This document shows, piece by piece, positions 45,548-58,739 of a stretch of 64,000 bases of DNA (positions within the stretch are counted from its first letter, which is position 1; the number at the start of each line of letters is the position of its first letter). Position numbers and translations under genes: made by a program. Source of the stretch: Thinopyrum elongatum (taxonomy: Eukaryota > Streptophyta > Magnoliopsida > Poales > Poaceae); NCBI GenBank assembly GCA_011799875.1, contig CM022301.1:327688929-327752928 (forward strand), read 5' to 3'. The notes under the pieces are model-generated. The model was not told the DNA's origin. It searched no databases and saw only the letters and a program-made list of their open reading frames with translations.

Positions 45548-48500
45548 TGTGACGCCCCCGGCTTAATCGTGCACTAACCATACACGCAAATGTGCACGAT
45601 CAAGCCTAAGGACTCACTTGAAGATATCACAACACAACTCTAAAACATAAATAAAGTCATACAATCTTTAAATTACAAACCAGGGGCCTCGAGGGCTCGA
45701 ATACATAAGCTCGCATACAAGTGTCAGCGGAAGCATCAGATATCTAAGTACAGATATAAAAGAGAAACAGATTAAGCCTTTTTGAAGGCGGGGCAAAAGA
45801 AAACACCACGATCGAAAGGTGCAGGCCTCTTGCCTATGACCCTCCGAAACTACTCCTGGTCGTCGGTTGGCTCCTCGTAGTAGTACTCGCTAGGAGGGTA
45901 GTAGTAGTAGCCGTCGGCGGGGACAGCGGTCTCAGGGGCTCCATCATCTGGTTGCACCGAAAGGATATCGGGAGAAAAAGAAAGCAAAGCAAACGTGAGT
46001 ACTCATCCGAAGTACTCAGCAAGCAAGGATCTACACTACATATGCATCATTTTCAAAGGAAGGCTGTATATGTAGACTGGGCTGCAGAAATGCCAGAATA
46101 GAGGGGAAAGCCTAGTCCTATCGAAGACTAGCATCTTCATCATCTTCAGCGGCCTTGCATCATTAGAAGAGTGCAGATTAGCATAATGTAAAGTAATAGT
46201 AGTGTCATCAACCTCGCCCAGAGCCCCTTCCTCGACTCCCTGCAAGAAAGCAATCCCAGAGCCATTCCAGTTATCATCTCAAGTCACCATTCTAGTTGTA
46301 TCGATCGGGATACAACTCCGAGTCTCCGTTATCGTAGGACAGGGTATTGATAGATTGTTTCTTCCCTGCAGGGGTGCACCAACTTACCCACCATGCTCGA
46401 TTAACTCTGGCCAGACACACTTTCCTGGGTCATGCCCGGCCTCAGCCAAATGATACGCCGCAACCCGACCGAAAACTTAACAGAGAGGTCAACACGCCGG
46501 ACTAAACCTATGCCCCCAGGGGTCTTGAGCCATCGCCCCGGACGCTCCTGCACGTAGCGTACGCGGCCGGTGAGCAGACCTAGCCCCCCTTATACAAGCG
46601 CAGGGTGTTACCAGTCCAACCCAGCGCGCGCCGCTCAGTCGCTGACGTCTATTAAGCTTCGGCTGAAGTATACAACGCAGAACGCCCATACTATGCCCAC
46701 GTGATGGTTAGTGCTATCAGGCCAGAGGCCCCTCGGATCAAATATCCAAACCGTTAGTGGATTAGGAGCGCGCGGTAACGAGCAGAGACTCACGATTGAT
46801 GTGACCCCATCGCCCCATCTCGTGGACTTGCGGCAAGGGCTAAGAATGCCCGGCCACGCCTCGTAGTTATCTCGCGAGCACCTTCCAGGTCAACCCGTCT
46901 CCACATCACTTCGCAATTATGCTCGCGCGAGTACCCCTCAGGGCCGACCCGACTTTAGTAATATGGTTCAGTGTAAATTCATAGTAACCATAGTAACCGT
47001 GTATTTAACACGAAGGGGAACCCTGAGGAATCACCCTCGATGGAATTCCACCTGATGCTATCGTCAAGGTGAACGAAGGAGGAATCACCCTCGAGGTCCA
47101 CTCTTGAGGAGTTGCACGACAGTGTTGTAATCGGGAGTGGAGAAGGAGGAATCACCCTCGATGACCATAACCGATGAACTAACCTACAAGGTTAACATCA
47201 GAAGTGCTGATGAAGTATCACCCTCGGCACTCGATAGTAACCCAGTAGTGTTGAGCAACTATGGGGGAAGTGATGTGCGGTGCCGGGGCCTGGTCTTCGA
47301 TCCCGTTGGTCGGGTCTTCTGATAATCCAGCAGGGCAGTCGAGACAAAGTGGGGGACTCTGATGGGTCTCTACCCAGCCTATACTAAATAGTTTAGGATA
47401 AGCAGGTAGGTAACAACAGCAGGTTACAATAAACAGGCTATGCTGCAGAAATAGGATAATAGTAACAGCAGCAACTTCTAATGCAAGCATAAGAGAGAAT
47501 GGAATAGGCGATATCGGAATGCTCAAAGGGGGGGTGCTTGCCTGGTTGCTCAGCGGCAAAGGCAAGGTCGTAAGCTGTGTAGTTGATCTCCAGGGCATCG
47601 TCAGCGGTCTCGGGGTCTACCGGGAAGAAAGGGGGAGAAGAAACAAATAAATACACGGCAGCAAAAGCAATCACAAAACAAGACAAGGCACTACACGGTG
47701 TTAGGGGTGACCTAACGCAGTGATACACGTCGCAGACGAAGCGGGAAAATATCTGGGATATTTTCCCGGCTCTGGGCATCTGTCAAACAGAAGAACCGGA
47801 GGGGAAAGTTCCATGTTCATCATGCTAGAGGCATGTGACAGGTATAAGGAGGGCATATTCGGATGCGTCTCGTTTTTCTGATCGTTTTTCATATATAAAT
47901 CTTTTTCATCCGAGCTACGGTTATTTTTCTATAATTTTCCAAAGTTTTAACAGTTTTCTGGAATTTATTTTTTACTTATTAAATCAACGTTATCCAGAAC
48001 AGTGTATGTGTGATGTCAGCATGAGGTAACAATGATGTCAGCAGTCAACAGTCCGCTGACCAGAGTCAAACCTAACCAGTGGGTCCCACTGGTCAGTGAC
48101 TGAGCTAATTAGTCAGGGATAGATTTAACTAAAATGACTTATTTAGCATGTGGGTCCTACTGTCAGTGGCTAAACTAATCAGTGTTTGAATTAACTCAGT
48201 GCAATTAGTCTCTAATTAAGTTTCAAACATGGGGGACACACCTGTCAACGGGTCAGTGGTGAATAGTGCCATTGACCTGGGTCAACGTGGTCAAACGGAG
48301 TGGTCGGGGCCCACTGTCAGGGTCACGGGGTGGGCCCCATGCCGGGCAAGCTCGGCTGGTTCACCGGAATCGCTCCGGTGGCCTCCCGCGGTGGCGCTCT
48401 TGTCGGAGGAGCTCGAAAAACCGCTACAGAGGGTCAAAACAAGCGCGGGTGGGTTCTTTCGAACGGCCACACCGAGCCGCGTTGATCTACAGTGTCAAGA

Positions 48501-49718
48501 CGGCCGGAGGTGGTCGATGCGCGTGCCGGCGACAAGCAATGGCGGCGTCGACGCTCGGGTCTTTGTGGGGCCGGCGACCTAGCACGCGCGAGCTGTTTAA
48601 GTGGCTAGGCCGCACTACGGGAGTGCCTCGAGCACGTTAGCGTGCTCGGACGGCCATGACATTGACAGAAGCAATGGCGGCGAGCCACACGATGGAGCTC
48701 AGCCCGGCCATCCACGGCGATGTCGGTTACGGGCGCGAAAAAGAATGGCAGAGGGAGGGAGGAGGAGCGGAGCTCACCGCAGCGGCACAAGGAGGCCGGC
48801 GAGGGGCTTAGGAGCAGCAGATGGTGGCGGAGACGACGGAGAACGGCGACGGGTCCCGAGGTGGAAGATGACCCGATCAGCGCGATGCAGCGGCTCCAAG
48901 CTCGAACGAGTCGATGGAGTCGACGTAGGCGAGGACGGTGGAGCTCCAGGGCAGCTCAGGTCGACGAGGAGGGCGCGGCGGCCACGGGATTTGGTGGTGC
49001 ACGGCGGCGGCGGCATTCGACACAAAGGGGAAAAGAGGGAGCGAGAAAGTGTCGCGAGGGAAAGGAGAGGGGAGAGTGAGCGGTGTCCAGGGAGGAGGCT
49101 CTGGGCGGCGTCCTTATCCCCAGCCACCTGCCCCATCGCAGTGGCGAGCTACGGCTGGTGCGGCAAGCTCCATCCATGGCGGCAGTGACAGGGGGGGGGG
49201 GGGGGAACAGGTGAGGGAGGTGGGTTGGGCCGGCTGGGCCAGCGCCAGGTGAGGCTTGGTAAGGTTCTGTCACTTTTCATTTTTCCTGTTTTCTTCTTTT
49301 TTTAGTTTTTGTTTTCCATTTCTTTTGACAGCAGATATATTCTATAAATTGTGAAGTTAGCTCCATAATTAATAGTGCCATTTTAGGTGTGGCCACAAAA
49401 AGTTTGAGGGACTTTAGGCTCTGTTTGAATTTTAATCAAATGAAAAGACTTTATTAATGCCATTTTGCCACTGTTTTATTTATCTTGGGGAATTTTGGTA
49501 ATTCAAATAATGTTGGTTTCAATTTTATAATTGCCTTGGGCTTATTTGCAACATGGTGAACTATTTTAATTGTATGACAGATGAAGTAAATATTTGACTT
49601 GCAATTCAAATTTGAATTTGGCTTTGATTTTGGACATGTGGCAGATTGAATCAGTGATCATGATAACATGGCCATTATCAGAGGGGAATCACTGTAGTGT
49701 GATGCTGGGGATGTTACA
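45548..49718 (-). repeat. inner retrotransposon, 3' LTR
   Basis: TGTGACGCCCCCGG at the left and GGGGATGTTACA at the right (minus sense TGTAACATCCCC...CACA). It contains three GAGGAATCACCCTCGA motifs (about 47,030-47,160), a GC-rich 48.2-49.2-kb section with overlapping open frames on both strands but no recognised domain, and a run of about 13 G at 49,192-49,204. Confidence 0.88.
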
Positions 49719-52700
49719 AATCTCCTCCACTACAAGAAATCTCGTCCCGAGATTTAAGTGGGGAAGTAAAGGGTAACTTCGGGAGAACTGACCTTTATAG
49801 GGTCAATTATCTGGTAGACAATTCAGGGAATGCGTCAGGAAGTATCTCTCGAGTTGAAACTTAAGAAACATCAAGAGCAAAGTATGAAGGTACCATAAGA
49901 AGTTTCAAGTGAATGGACAAACGATCGATGCCTGAACAAAGTGTGAGAAAGGGGTTCAGAGCATCGGGAATAGATCATCTCTCGGAGGGTGGTTCGTGAT
50001 ATGATACGACGCCAAATGCAAGAATATTTCAGAATCAAGGTTGTTAAGGAGTGTCAGGTTCCAATCCTGTGGAGCTGTGAGGGGGTCGATCAAAAGTAGG
50101 GAGAACGGTGACATCTTACCGGTCACGACAACAAGGTATGTCAGAGGATAGTCTATCAGTTATGTCAGTAACAACGTCGGTACCAAGGGCGAGGGACGAA
50201 GAGAACCATTTTCCTGCTTGTTGAATGAGGCGGACCAATAGGCAAAGTTCTCGTCCATCGGTGGTTACCAGAATGTCATCAACAATAGTAACAGGGTCTC
50301 ACTGACAGGGTTGTAGACCGAGATGTTTTCATAGGCAGAGAACTATTTCTGCTTAGATAAGCTAGATTACTGGAAAGTTTAAACAAAACAATGGAAAGGA
50401 AATTATGATTAGTGTATTAATCAGGCCAACAGAAAGGAAAGTGTGTTTATATCCTAGTATCAAGAGTATATCTTTCGCAAGGGAAGGCAAAGCATGGTAT
50501 ACATGATAAGGCTCCAAGTATGAAATCATTTGGACAAAGGGGCAAGGAAATTATGAGTTTTACCCATACAACGGTGTTTGGATAACTGATCAAGAAAATT
50601 TAGCATTGCGCTACAAATGTTCTTGTTGATGATTGGAGTACCACAGACATGCTTCGGGATAGCATTGACATGGTCATTCGTTAAGGGTCGGACATTAGGA
50701 ACACAAAGAATCCATCGGGGATTTTTAGGACATCTCATGAAATTTTACCAGGAAAAGATGAGGATGTGGCCGATGGGTTCAGCAGCAATTCATCGACATG
50801 TCACAGAGGAAGTATTTTCAAAATTTATATGAAAAAGTTTGTGTTGGGGATGACAAGAATGTTGTCGATGATAACACAAATCATCGAGGGGCAAGAATGG
50901 TATTTCTCACCATGAATTCAATTGAGATATCAACAGAAGTCAAGATGTTGATGTTGATCTCGACGCAATTGTCGAGAGGCTGCATGAAGATGCCATCGAG
51001 CAGCGACGACAATAAGCAAAAGGAATGATGAAGCGAAAGGTTATTGGAACTACGGATTCTACACAAGCTCGAAATCAAGCTTGTTATTCGAGGTGAAATG
51101 ATAAGATGAGGAAGATCGACGTAAGCTTAGCTCAGCGTCGAAAGTGGCTCTAGGCATAAGGACCAGGTAGCACAGTTAAAAGTTGCCACGAAAATGATAT
51201 GACCGATCAGGCTAGGGATGGCTTGAAGGATTATTAAACTCGTAAGCAGCGAAAATTACTTAGAGTTATCGAATCGGAGTGCGGAATCGATTCACTTACC
51301 GGGGTTCTCGAGTGACCAACAACTCAGAACCCGGGGATATTGGAATTGGTGATCAATAGTAGTTTGATGAACAACTCATAAGAAGTTATGTAGTTCCTGT
51401 GATATTCCCGAGATACCAGGGGTAATACTCGAGGGTAAATCAAGATAGAGGTTGGGCAGGCATATTGGTTTGCAGAAGACAAGTACCTTAACTTGTCCGA
51501 GAAAGGGGATCAAAGAATAACAAGCATGGTCGGAACCATGGTGGAGAAGACTAGATCCCAGATATAAGATAAACTTATACCAAGGAAATAATTAATTTTT
51601 ACGAGCAGCTTCCACAATAAGTTCTACATCATTTCCATGGGCATGAACACAAAGGTTCAAGGTCGACTCCCATTTCTTCAATGCATAACCTTTCATTTAC
51701 TCCTCGTTTTCGAAGAATTTGTAGTGCGGAAGAATTATCTGGCGAAGTACCAGAAGAGTATGACTCGCATAACTTTCGAGTTCACACGGATTAGGGAAAG
51801 CATAGGTTCAACCCGTAGGGGTATCTTAGGAACCTATACCGCAACTTCAGGAGTAGATAACACAGGCTCGAAAGTAACCAGAGGATTCAATTTACCAAAG
51901 GCATTATGTATCAGAGGAAGAGCTCACAAGATTTGTTGAATAGAAAGGACTTTGTCGGATATTAATCCAACAAAAGATCAGGTGGTTGGCAAAGGATCTG
52001 ATATAAGTATCGGTACTCAACCGAAAGAAGAAGAATGCAAAGGCATCAGATTATAGAAAACATCTGAATAAGCCGCAGCTTAAATACGAAGGGTTTACGA
52101 TTCCAAAATCAGGGGATCAGAGGCAGATGCTCTGATAAAAAGATGAGTATGTTGAATAGAATTAGATGGCCAATCAATCAAGGATCAATTTACCGAGAAC
52201 CAGCTCATATCTAGAATGACGTCTGAGCCGGAAGGATGAAGTTCCGGATTCGACTGATGATTGTGAGCATTCGTAACATATTGAAACAAGGGACTCGGAA
52301 TGGTAATGGCAAAGGATGTTAATGAATATTGCTAAACATATGGAATTAACCATAATGCAAGCAAGCAAGATTTTCGGGAGCAATAGGCTGCAGAGGATTT
52401 TCGGGAGATCAGATAACATTTCAAAGTATTTGGGAAACGCATGAACATCTGGGGATGAACGGTTCCCCGCAAGTATGAAGAATTACTCGCAGTGCAAAAG
52501 AAGCTGCAAAGCGGTAGGTACAAAGGATGCTTCAGGACAACGGAGAGTATCTCGGGATATCTGGTAATAACCAGAGCAACTGGGGAAGAATGTACAAATG
52601 GCAAGGATGTGTAGTTATCCACGGGGATTTATCAGTGATAGGGAACTGCAAAAATAGGGGGCTCTAGGGTCTCAGGAACTTCGAGGAGTATCTTCGGAGT

Positions 52701-52986
52701 CTTCTGATGATGACACGCCATCTTCTGGAATGAGGGGGGCTCTCCGGGAGAAAGCGGTTATGAGAACCTAGGGTTAGAGTTAGTAAAATATTTAACCCGA
52801 AAGGAAGAGAGATCAGAGTCCTAGAGTATAGACGAGGAATAAAAGATCCTAATACCACCCAATTGGCGACGTGGGGCCATAAGCCACACATCCAAGTTAG
52901 TAAAATAGTTTTGGACGACTAGACTCAACTTCGGCCAAGGAGTTGGAAAGGGGGAATCCTACAGGCAGTCGGCTCTGATACCAACC
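49719..52986 (-). mobile_element. inner retrotransposon, non-coding interior
   Basis: 3.27 kb. Starts (plus sense) AATCTCCTCCAC, the complement of the purine tract, and ends with GCTCTGATACCAA (52,972-52,984), the complement of the initiator-Met tRNA primer site, two bases before the LTR. No open frame over about 100 codons and no retroviral-type domain. Confidence 0.82.
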
Positions 52987-55900
52987 TGTGATGACCCCGG
53001 CTTAATCGTGCACTAACCATACACGCAAATGTGCACGATCAAGCCTAAGGACTCACTTGAAGATATCACAACACAACTCTAAAATATAAATAAAGTCATG
53101 CAAGCTTTATATTACAAACCAGGGGCCTCGAGGGCTCAAATACATAAGCTCTCATACAAGTATCAGCGGAAGCATCAGATATCTGAGTACAGATATAAAA
53201 GAGAAACAGATTAAGCCTTTTTGAAGGCGGGGCAAAAGAAAACACCACGATCGAAAGGCGAGACCTCCTGCCTGGGACCCTCCAAACCTACTCCTGGTCG
53301 TCGGTCGGCTCCTCGTAGCAGTACTCGCCAGGAGGGTAGTAGTAGTAGCTATCGACGGGGACAGCGGTCTCAGGGGCTCCGTCATCTGGTTGCACCAAAA
53401 AGATATGGGGAGAAAAAGAAAGCAAAGCAAACGTGAGTACTCATCCGAAGTACTCAGCAAGCAAGGATCTACACTACATATGCATCATTTTCAAAGGAAG
53501 GCTGTATATGTGGACTGGGCTGCAGAAATGCCAGAATAGAGGGGAAAGCCTAGTCCTATCGAAGACTAGCATCTTCATCATCTTCAGCGGTCTTGCAGCA
53601 TTAGAAGAGTGCAGATTAGCATAATGCAAAGTAATAGTAGTGTCATCAAGCTCGCCCAGAGCCCCTTCCTCGACTCCCTTCGAGAAAGCAATCCCAGAGC
53701 CATACTATCCAGTTATCATCTCAAGTCACCCGTTCTAGTTGTATCGATCGGGATACAACTCCGAGTGTCTGTTACCGTAGGACAGGCTATCGATAGATTG
53801 TTTCTTCCCTGCAGGGGTGCACCAACTTACCCACCACGCTCAATTAACTCTGGCCAGACACACTTTCCTGGGTCATGCCCGGCCTCGGCCAAACGATACG
53901 CCGCAACCCGACCGAAAACTTAACAGAGAGGTCAGCACGCCGGACTAAACCTATGCCCCTAGGGGTCTTGGGCCATCGCCCCGGAAGCTCCTGCACGTTG
54001 CGTACGCGGCCGGTGAGCAGACCTAGCCCCCCTTATACAAGCGCAGGGCGTTACCAGTCCAACCCAGCGCACGCCGCTCAGTCACTGATGTCTATTAAGC
54101 TTCGGCTGAAGTATACGACGCAGAACGCCCATACTATGCCCACGTGATGGTTAGTGCTATCAGGCCAGAGGCCCCTCGGATCAAATATCCAAACCGTTAG
54201 TGGATTAGGAGCACGCGGTAACGAGCGGAGACTCACGATCGATGTGACCCCGTCGCCCCATCTCGAGGACTTGCATCAAGGGCTAAGAATGCCCGGCCAC
54301 GCCTCGTAGTTATCTCGCGGGCACCTTCCAGGTCAACCCGTCTCCACATCACTTCGCAATTATGCTCGCGCGGGTACCCCTTAGGGCCGACCCGACTTTA
54401 GTAACATGGTTCAATGTAAACTCATAGTAACCATAGTAACCGTGTGTCTAACACCAAGGGGAACCCTGAGGAATCACCCTCGATGGAATTCCACCTGATG
54501 CTATCGTCAAGGTGAACAAAGGAGGAATCACCCTCGAGGTCCACTCTTGAGGAGTTGCACGACAGTGTCGTTATCGGGAGTGGAGAAGGAGGAATCACCC
54601 TCGATGACCATAACCGATGAACTAACCTACAAGGTTAACATCAGAAGTGCTGATGAGGTATCATCCTCGGCACTCGATAGTAACCCAGTAGTGTTGAGCA
54701 ACTATGGGGGAAGTGATGTGTGGTGCCGGGGCCTGGTCTTCGATCCCGTTGGTCGGGTCTTCTAATAATCCAGCGGGGCAGTCGAGACAAAGTGGGGGAC
54801 TCTGATGGGTCTCTACCCAGCCTATACTAAACAGTTTAGGATAAGCATGTAGGTAACAACAGCAGGTTACAATAAATAGGCTATGCAACAGAAATAGGAT
54901 AACAGTAACAGCAGCAACTTCTAATGCAAGCATAAGAGAGAAGGGAATAGGCAATATCGGAATGTTCAAAGGGGGGTGCTTGCCTGGTTGCTCGGCGGCA
55001 AAGGCAGGGTCGTCAGCTGTGTAGTTGATCTCCAGGGCCTCATCAGCGGTCTCGGGGTCTACCGAGAAGAAAGGGGGAGAAGAAACAAATAAATACACGG
55101 CAAAAAAAGCAATCACAAAACAAGACAAAGCACTACACGGTGTTAGGGGTGACCTAATGCAGTGATACACGTCGCAGACGAAGCGGGAAAATATCTGGGA
55201 TATTTTTCCGGCTCTGGGCATCTGTCAGACAGAAGAACCGGAGGGGAAAGTTCCATGTTCATCATGCTAGAGGCATGTGACAGGTATAAGGAGGGCATAT
55301 TCGGATGCGTCCCATTTTTCTGATCGTTTTTCATATATAAATCTTTTTCATCCGAGCTACGGTTATTTTTCTATAATTTTCCGAAGTTTTAACAGTTTTC
55401 TGGAATTTATTTTTACTTATTAAATCAACGTTATCTAGAACAGTGTATGTGTGATGTTAGCATGAGGTAATGGTGATGTCAGCAGTCAACAGTCCGCTGA
55501 CCAGAGTCAAACCTGACCAATGGGTCCCACTGGTCAGTGACTGAGCTAATTAATCAGGGATAGATTTAACTAAAATGACTTATTCAGCATGTGGGTCCTA
55601 CTGTGAGTGGCTGAACTAATCAGTGTTTTAATTAACTCAGTGCAATTAGTCTCTAATTAAGTTTCATACATGGGGGACCCACATGTCAGCGGGTCAGCGG
55701 TGAATAGTGCCATTGACCTGGGTCAACGTGGTCAAACGGAGTGGTCGAGGCCCACTGTCAGGGTCAAGGGGTGGGCCCCACGTCGTGCCAGCTCGGCTGG
55801 TTCGCCGGAATCGCTCCGGTGGCCTCCCGTGGTGGCGCTCTCGTCGGAGGAGCTCGGAAAACCGATACAGAGGGTCAAAACGAGCGCAGGTGGGTTCTTT

Positions 55901-57161
55901 CGAACGGCCACACTGAGCCGCGTTGATCTACGGTGTCAGGATGGCCGGAGGTGCTCGATGTGCGTGCCGGCGACGAGCAATGGCGGCGGCGGCGCTCGGG
56001 TCTTTGCGGGGCCGGCAACCTAGGGCGCGTGAGCAGTTTAAGTGGCTAGGCCGCACTACGGGAGCGCCCCGAGCACGTTAGCGTGCTCGGATGGCCATGA
56101 CATCGACAGAAGCAACGATGGCGAGCCACACGACGGAGCTCAGCCCGGCCATCCACGGCGATGTCGGTTACGGGCGCGAAAAAGAATGGCAGAGGGAGGG
56201 AGGAGGAGCGGAGCTCACCGCAGCGGCACAAGGAGGCCGGCGAGGGGCTTAGGAGCAGCAGATGGTGGCGGAGACGACGGCGAACGGCGGCGGGTCCCGA
56301 GGTGGAAGATGACCCGATCTACGTGATGCGGCGGCTCCAAGCTCAAACGAGCTGATGGAGTCGACGTAGGCGAGGATGGTGGAGCTCCAGGGCAGCTCAG
56401 GTCGACGAGGAGGGCGCGGCGGCCATGGGATTTGGTGGTGCACGGCGGCGGCGGCGTTCTGCACAGAAGGGAAAAGAGGGAGCGAGCGAGCATCGCGAGG
56501 GAAAGGAGAGGGGAGAGTGAGCGGTGTCCAGGGGAAGAGGCTCGGGGCGGCATCCTTATCCCCAGCCACCTACCCCGTCGCGGTGGCGAGCTGCGGCTGG
56601 TGCGGCAAGTTCCAGCCATGGCGGCAGTGACACCGGGGGGGGGGGGGAACAGGTGAGGGAAAGGGTTGGGCCGGCTGGGCCAGCGCCAGGTGAGGCTTGG
56701 TAAGGTTCTGTCACTTTTCATTTTTCCTGTTTTCTTCTTTTTTTTTAGTTTCTTTTTTCCATTTCTTTTGATAGCAGATATATTCTATAAATTGTGAAGT
56801 TAGCTCCATAATTAATAGTGCCATTTTAGGTGTGGCCACAAAAAGTTTGAGGGACTTTAGGCTCTGTTTGAATTTTAATCAAATGAAAAGACTTTATTAA
56901 TGCCATTTTGCCATTGTTTTAATTATCTTGGGGAATTTTGGTAATTCAAATAATGTTGGTTTCAATTTTATAATTGCCTTCGGATTATTTGCAACATGGT
57001 GAACTATTTTAATTGTATGACAGATGAAGTAAATATTTGACTTGCAATTCAAATTTGAATTTGGCTTTGATTTTGGACAAGTGGCAGATTGAATTAGTGA
57101 TCATGATAACATGGCCATTATCAGAGGGGAATCACTGCAGTGTGATGCTGGGGATGTTACA
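52987..57161 (-). repeat. inner retrotransposon, 5' LTR
   Basis: Partner of 45,548-49,718 along its full length. Its first dozen bases read TGTGATGACCCC where the other LTR has TGTGACGCCCCC. Both copies carry the same GAGGAATCACCCTCGA cluster and the same CAAATTTGAATTTGGC tail near the end. Confidence 0.88.
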
Positions 57162-58377
57162 GCGAGCAGCGGCGGTGTAGCAGGCGGTTAAGAGCAGCAG
57201 CAGCGCTGTAGCAGAAGCAGAACAAGCAGCAATAGGTCGCGGCAGCAGCAGGTCGCGACAGATGCGGTGAAGCTATGCGCGGGCGGTAGCGGGCGTGCGT
57301 AGGGTGGCCAAGGGCGCGGCAGGGTGCAGCCGGACGCGAGGCAGTGCGGTAGAGCGGACGGACAGAGCTTCGGCCATGGCGGCCGAGCTCGCGGGGATAC
57401 TGCTACGGAGACGGATCGAGGCAGAAAAATGGGGGATTCGACAGAGATGCTCACCACAAGCGCGAAGGTGAGGTCGAGGAGGCCGGGGATGGGCCGGAGC
57501 TGGGCGAATCGACGGCGAGGTTGTGACGGCTGCGGCGGAGAAGACCGGTGATGGCGAGCTTGGCGGCGTCCTGGCGACAAATAGAGTGGCAGAGAGGAAG
57601 GAGATGACGATGGCGGGGCTCCTGGACGCCTTCTCAGGGAGCGTGGAGGTTAGTGGCCCTGATGACGGTGATGGCCATGGTTGCTGCAGCTTCGGGAGGA
57701 GACTAACGCAGCGACGGCGATGCGAGGGGAACGAATGGCGGGGCTAGGGTTGGTCCTTGGGCTCGGGATGATTTTATCAATCTCGGGGGCTCGTTGGATG
57801 GCGGACACAGCGGCATCGGCGGCCTCGGTGGGGTGGATGGCCGCCACACCATGCCCTTCTGTACAGAGATTGAAGCAAGGGAGAGATGGGCTGGGCTTGT
57901 ACTATTCACAGTGGGCCAAAGTGCACAGGAGAATTTCTTATTTTTCTTTTCTGTCTAACTTTTGTCTCAGTTTTCTTTTTATTTTAGGCACTAAATGATA
58001 ATAGTTCTACAAGATACTACACATATAATTCAACTACAATATTTTGGGTGCTACACACAAGGTTCCATTTTATTTGGGAAAGTTTATACATTTGTTTATT
58101 TTGAAAAGGTCATTTTATTTTCTGATAGACCACTTAATAATTTCCTATGAATTTATTTGTGAGTCCAATGAAGTTGGTTTCAACATGAAGATGGTCAGGG
58201 GAATTTATCGGATTATTCGAACATTTTAGTTTTACTGATCGAAGAATAAAAAATTTCATTTGCAATTTAAAATTGAATTTGACTTTGATTTTTATTAAGT
58301 AGCAATTTGCATAGTAATTATGATGATGTGGCCACCATTAGGGGGGATCACTGTAGTATGATTCTCGGGGTGTTACA
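57162..58377 (-). repeat. 5' LTR of the outer retrotransposon, second part
   Basis: Continues the LTR interrupted at 45,547. It has a GC-rich first half with no recognised domain, then an AT-rich tail that parallels the inner LTR tail (CACTGTAGTATGATTCTCGG) and ends GGTGTTACA at 58,377. Confidence 0.8.
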
Positions 58378-58472
58378 GGGACCTGGAGCAAGAGAAGGAG
58401 CGGGAGCTGGTCATCTGCAAGATTTTCTACCAGACAAACACTAGGGCCAGGACTAAAAAGATTATAAGTTAG
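58378..58472 (+). CDS. NAC-domain gene, exon 3b (after the retrotransposon)
   Basis: GGGAC (58,378-58,382) is the second copy of the target duplication. From 58,383 the frame of exon 3 resumes with LEQEKERELVICKIFYQTNT and ends at a TAG at 58,470-58,472. The glutamate-rich link followed by (V/I)xKIFYQ is the closing subdomain of NAC proteins, which confirms that the insertion split one exon. Transcripts through the retrotransposon would need to remove 21 kb with no exon-intron boundary at the junctions, so the allele is presumably null. Confidence 0.85.
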
Positions 58473-58739
58473 TTTGGTATTGGTACTTGTACTACCTGGT
58501 CATCTGCAAGTTGGTATTGTTGTTAAGGATCTTTCGGTATGAACTTGGCATTTGCTTCCAACCATCATGTCGAGGGTCGATGTGGATATAAAGCTGAATC
58601 ATTTGTTTCGAAATGAATCTTTAGGCACATAATTTTTATTTGATGGGTAGCATAAGCACCTGCCGTTCGAATTCCCAGTTCTCCAAAGAATTTACATCTT
58701 CGAAGTACGCACGGGATCCATCATGTTTCACAGGCTGAT
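58473..58739. other. downstream of the NAC gene
   Basis: Probable 3' untranslated region and flank. No repeat or reading frame recognised. Confidence 0.4.

Larger units (their letters stand above)
45548..57161 (-). mobile_element. inner LTR retrotransposon (LARD-like), 11.6 kb, nested in the outer LTR
   Basis: LTRs at 45,548-49,718 (4,171 bp) and 52,987-57,161 (4,175 bp) are nearly identical, with differences of a few percent where I compared them. The interior is 49,719-52,986. The flanking 5-mers are GCAAG (45,543-45,547) and GCGAG (57,162-57,166), a target duplication with one change. Minus orientation is set by the primer site TTGGTATCAGAGC beside the right-hand LTR and the purine tract GTGGAGGAGATT beside the left-hand one. 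No gag or pol frame is present. The LTR and interior are related to the outer element, so this is same-superfamily insertion into an older relative. Confidence 0.88.
37262..58377 (-). mobile_element. outer LTR retrotransposon (LARD-like), 21.1 kb with nested insertions
   Basis: Bounded by GGGAC on both sides (37,257-37,261 and 58,378-58,382), a perfect 5-bp target duplication. On the minus strand the LTR begins TGTAACACCCC and ends GGGGGCGTCACA. The right-hand LTR (5' LTR in element sense) is 42,349-45,547 plus 57,162-58,377, about 4.4 kb. The other LTR survives only as 37,262 to about 38,507. The tRNA-iMet primer site lies at 42,334-42,346. The remaining interior, 40,133-42,348, has no gag or pol frame. 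Long LTRs with a non-coding interior define LARDs, which depend on other elements for proteins. Confidence 0.88.

Noticed and set aside
48228..49270. Long overlapping open frames on both strands (for example 48,601-49,188) and their twins near 55,670-56,720
   Set aside because: They lie inside LTRs, are GC-rich, have no recognisable domain and are repeated between LTR copies with shifts. Compositional open frames are the simpler explanation.
49728..49755. CACTACAAGAAATCTCG, similar to a CACTA transposon terminus
   Set aside because: It sits right beside the LTR end in the polypurine-tract zone of the inner retrotransposon. It has no inverted partner or 3-bp duplication and is followed by a small AAATCTCG/CGAGATTT stem. 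It belongs to the retrotransposon.
52972..52984. GCTCTGATACCAA as part of a tRNA gene
   Set aside because: Only the 3' acceptor complement is present, beside an LTR. It is a primer-binding site, and no cloverleaf surrounds it; the same holds at 42,334-42,346 and 62,410-62,427.
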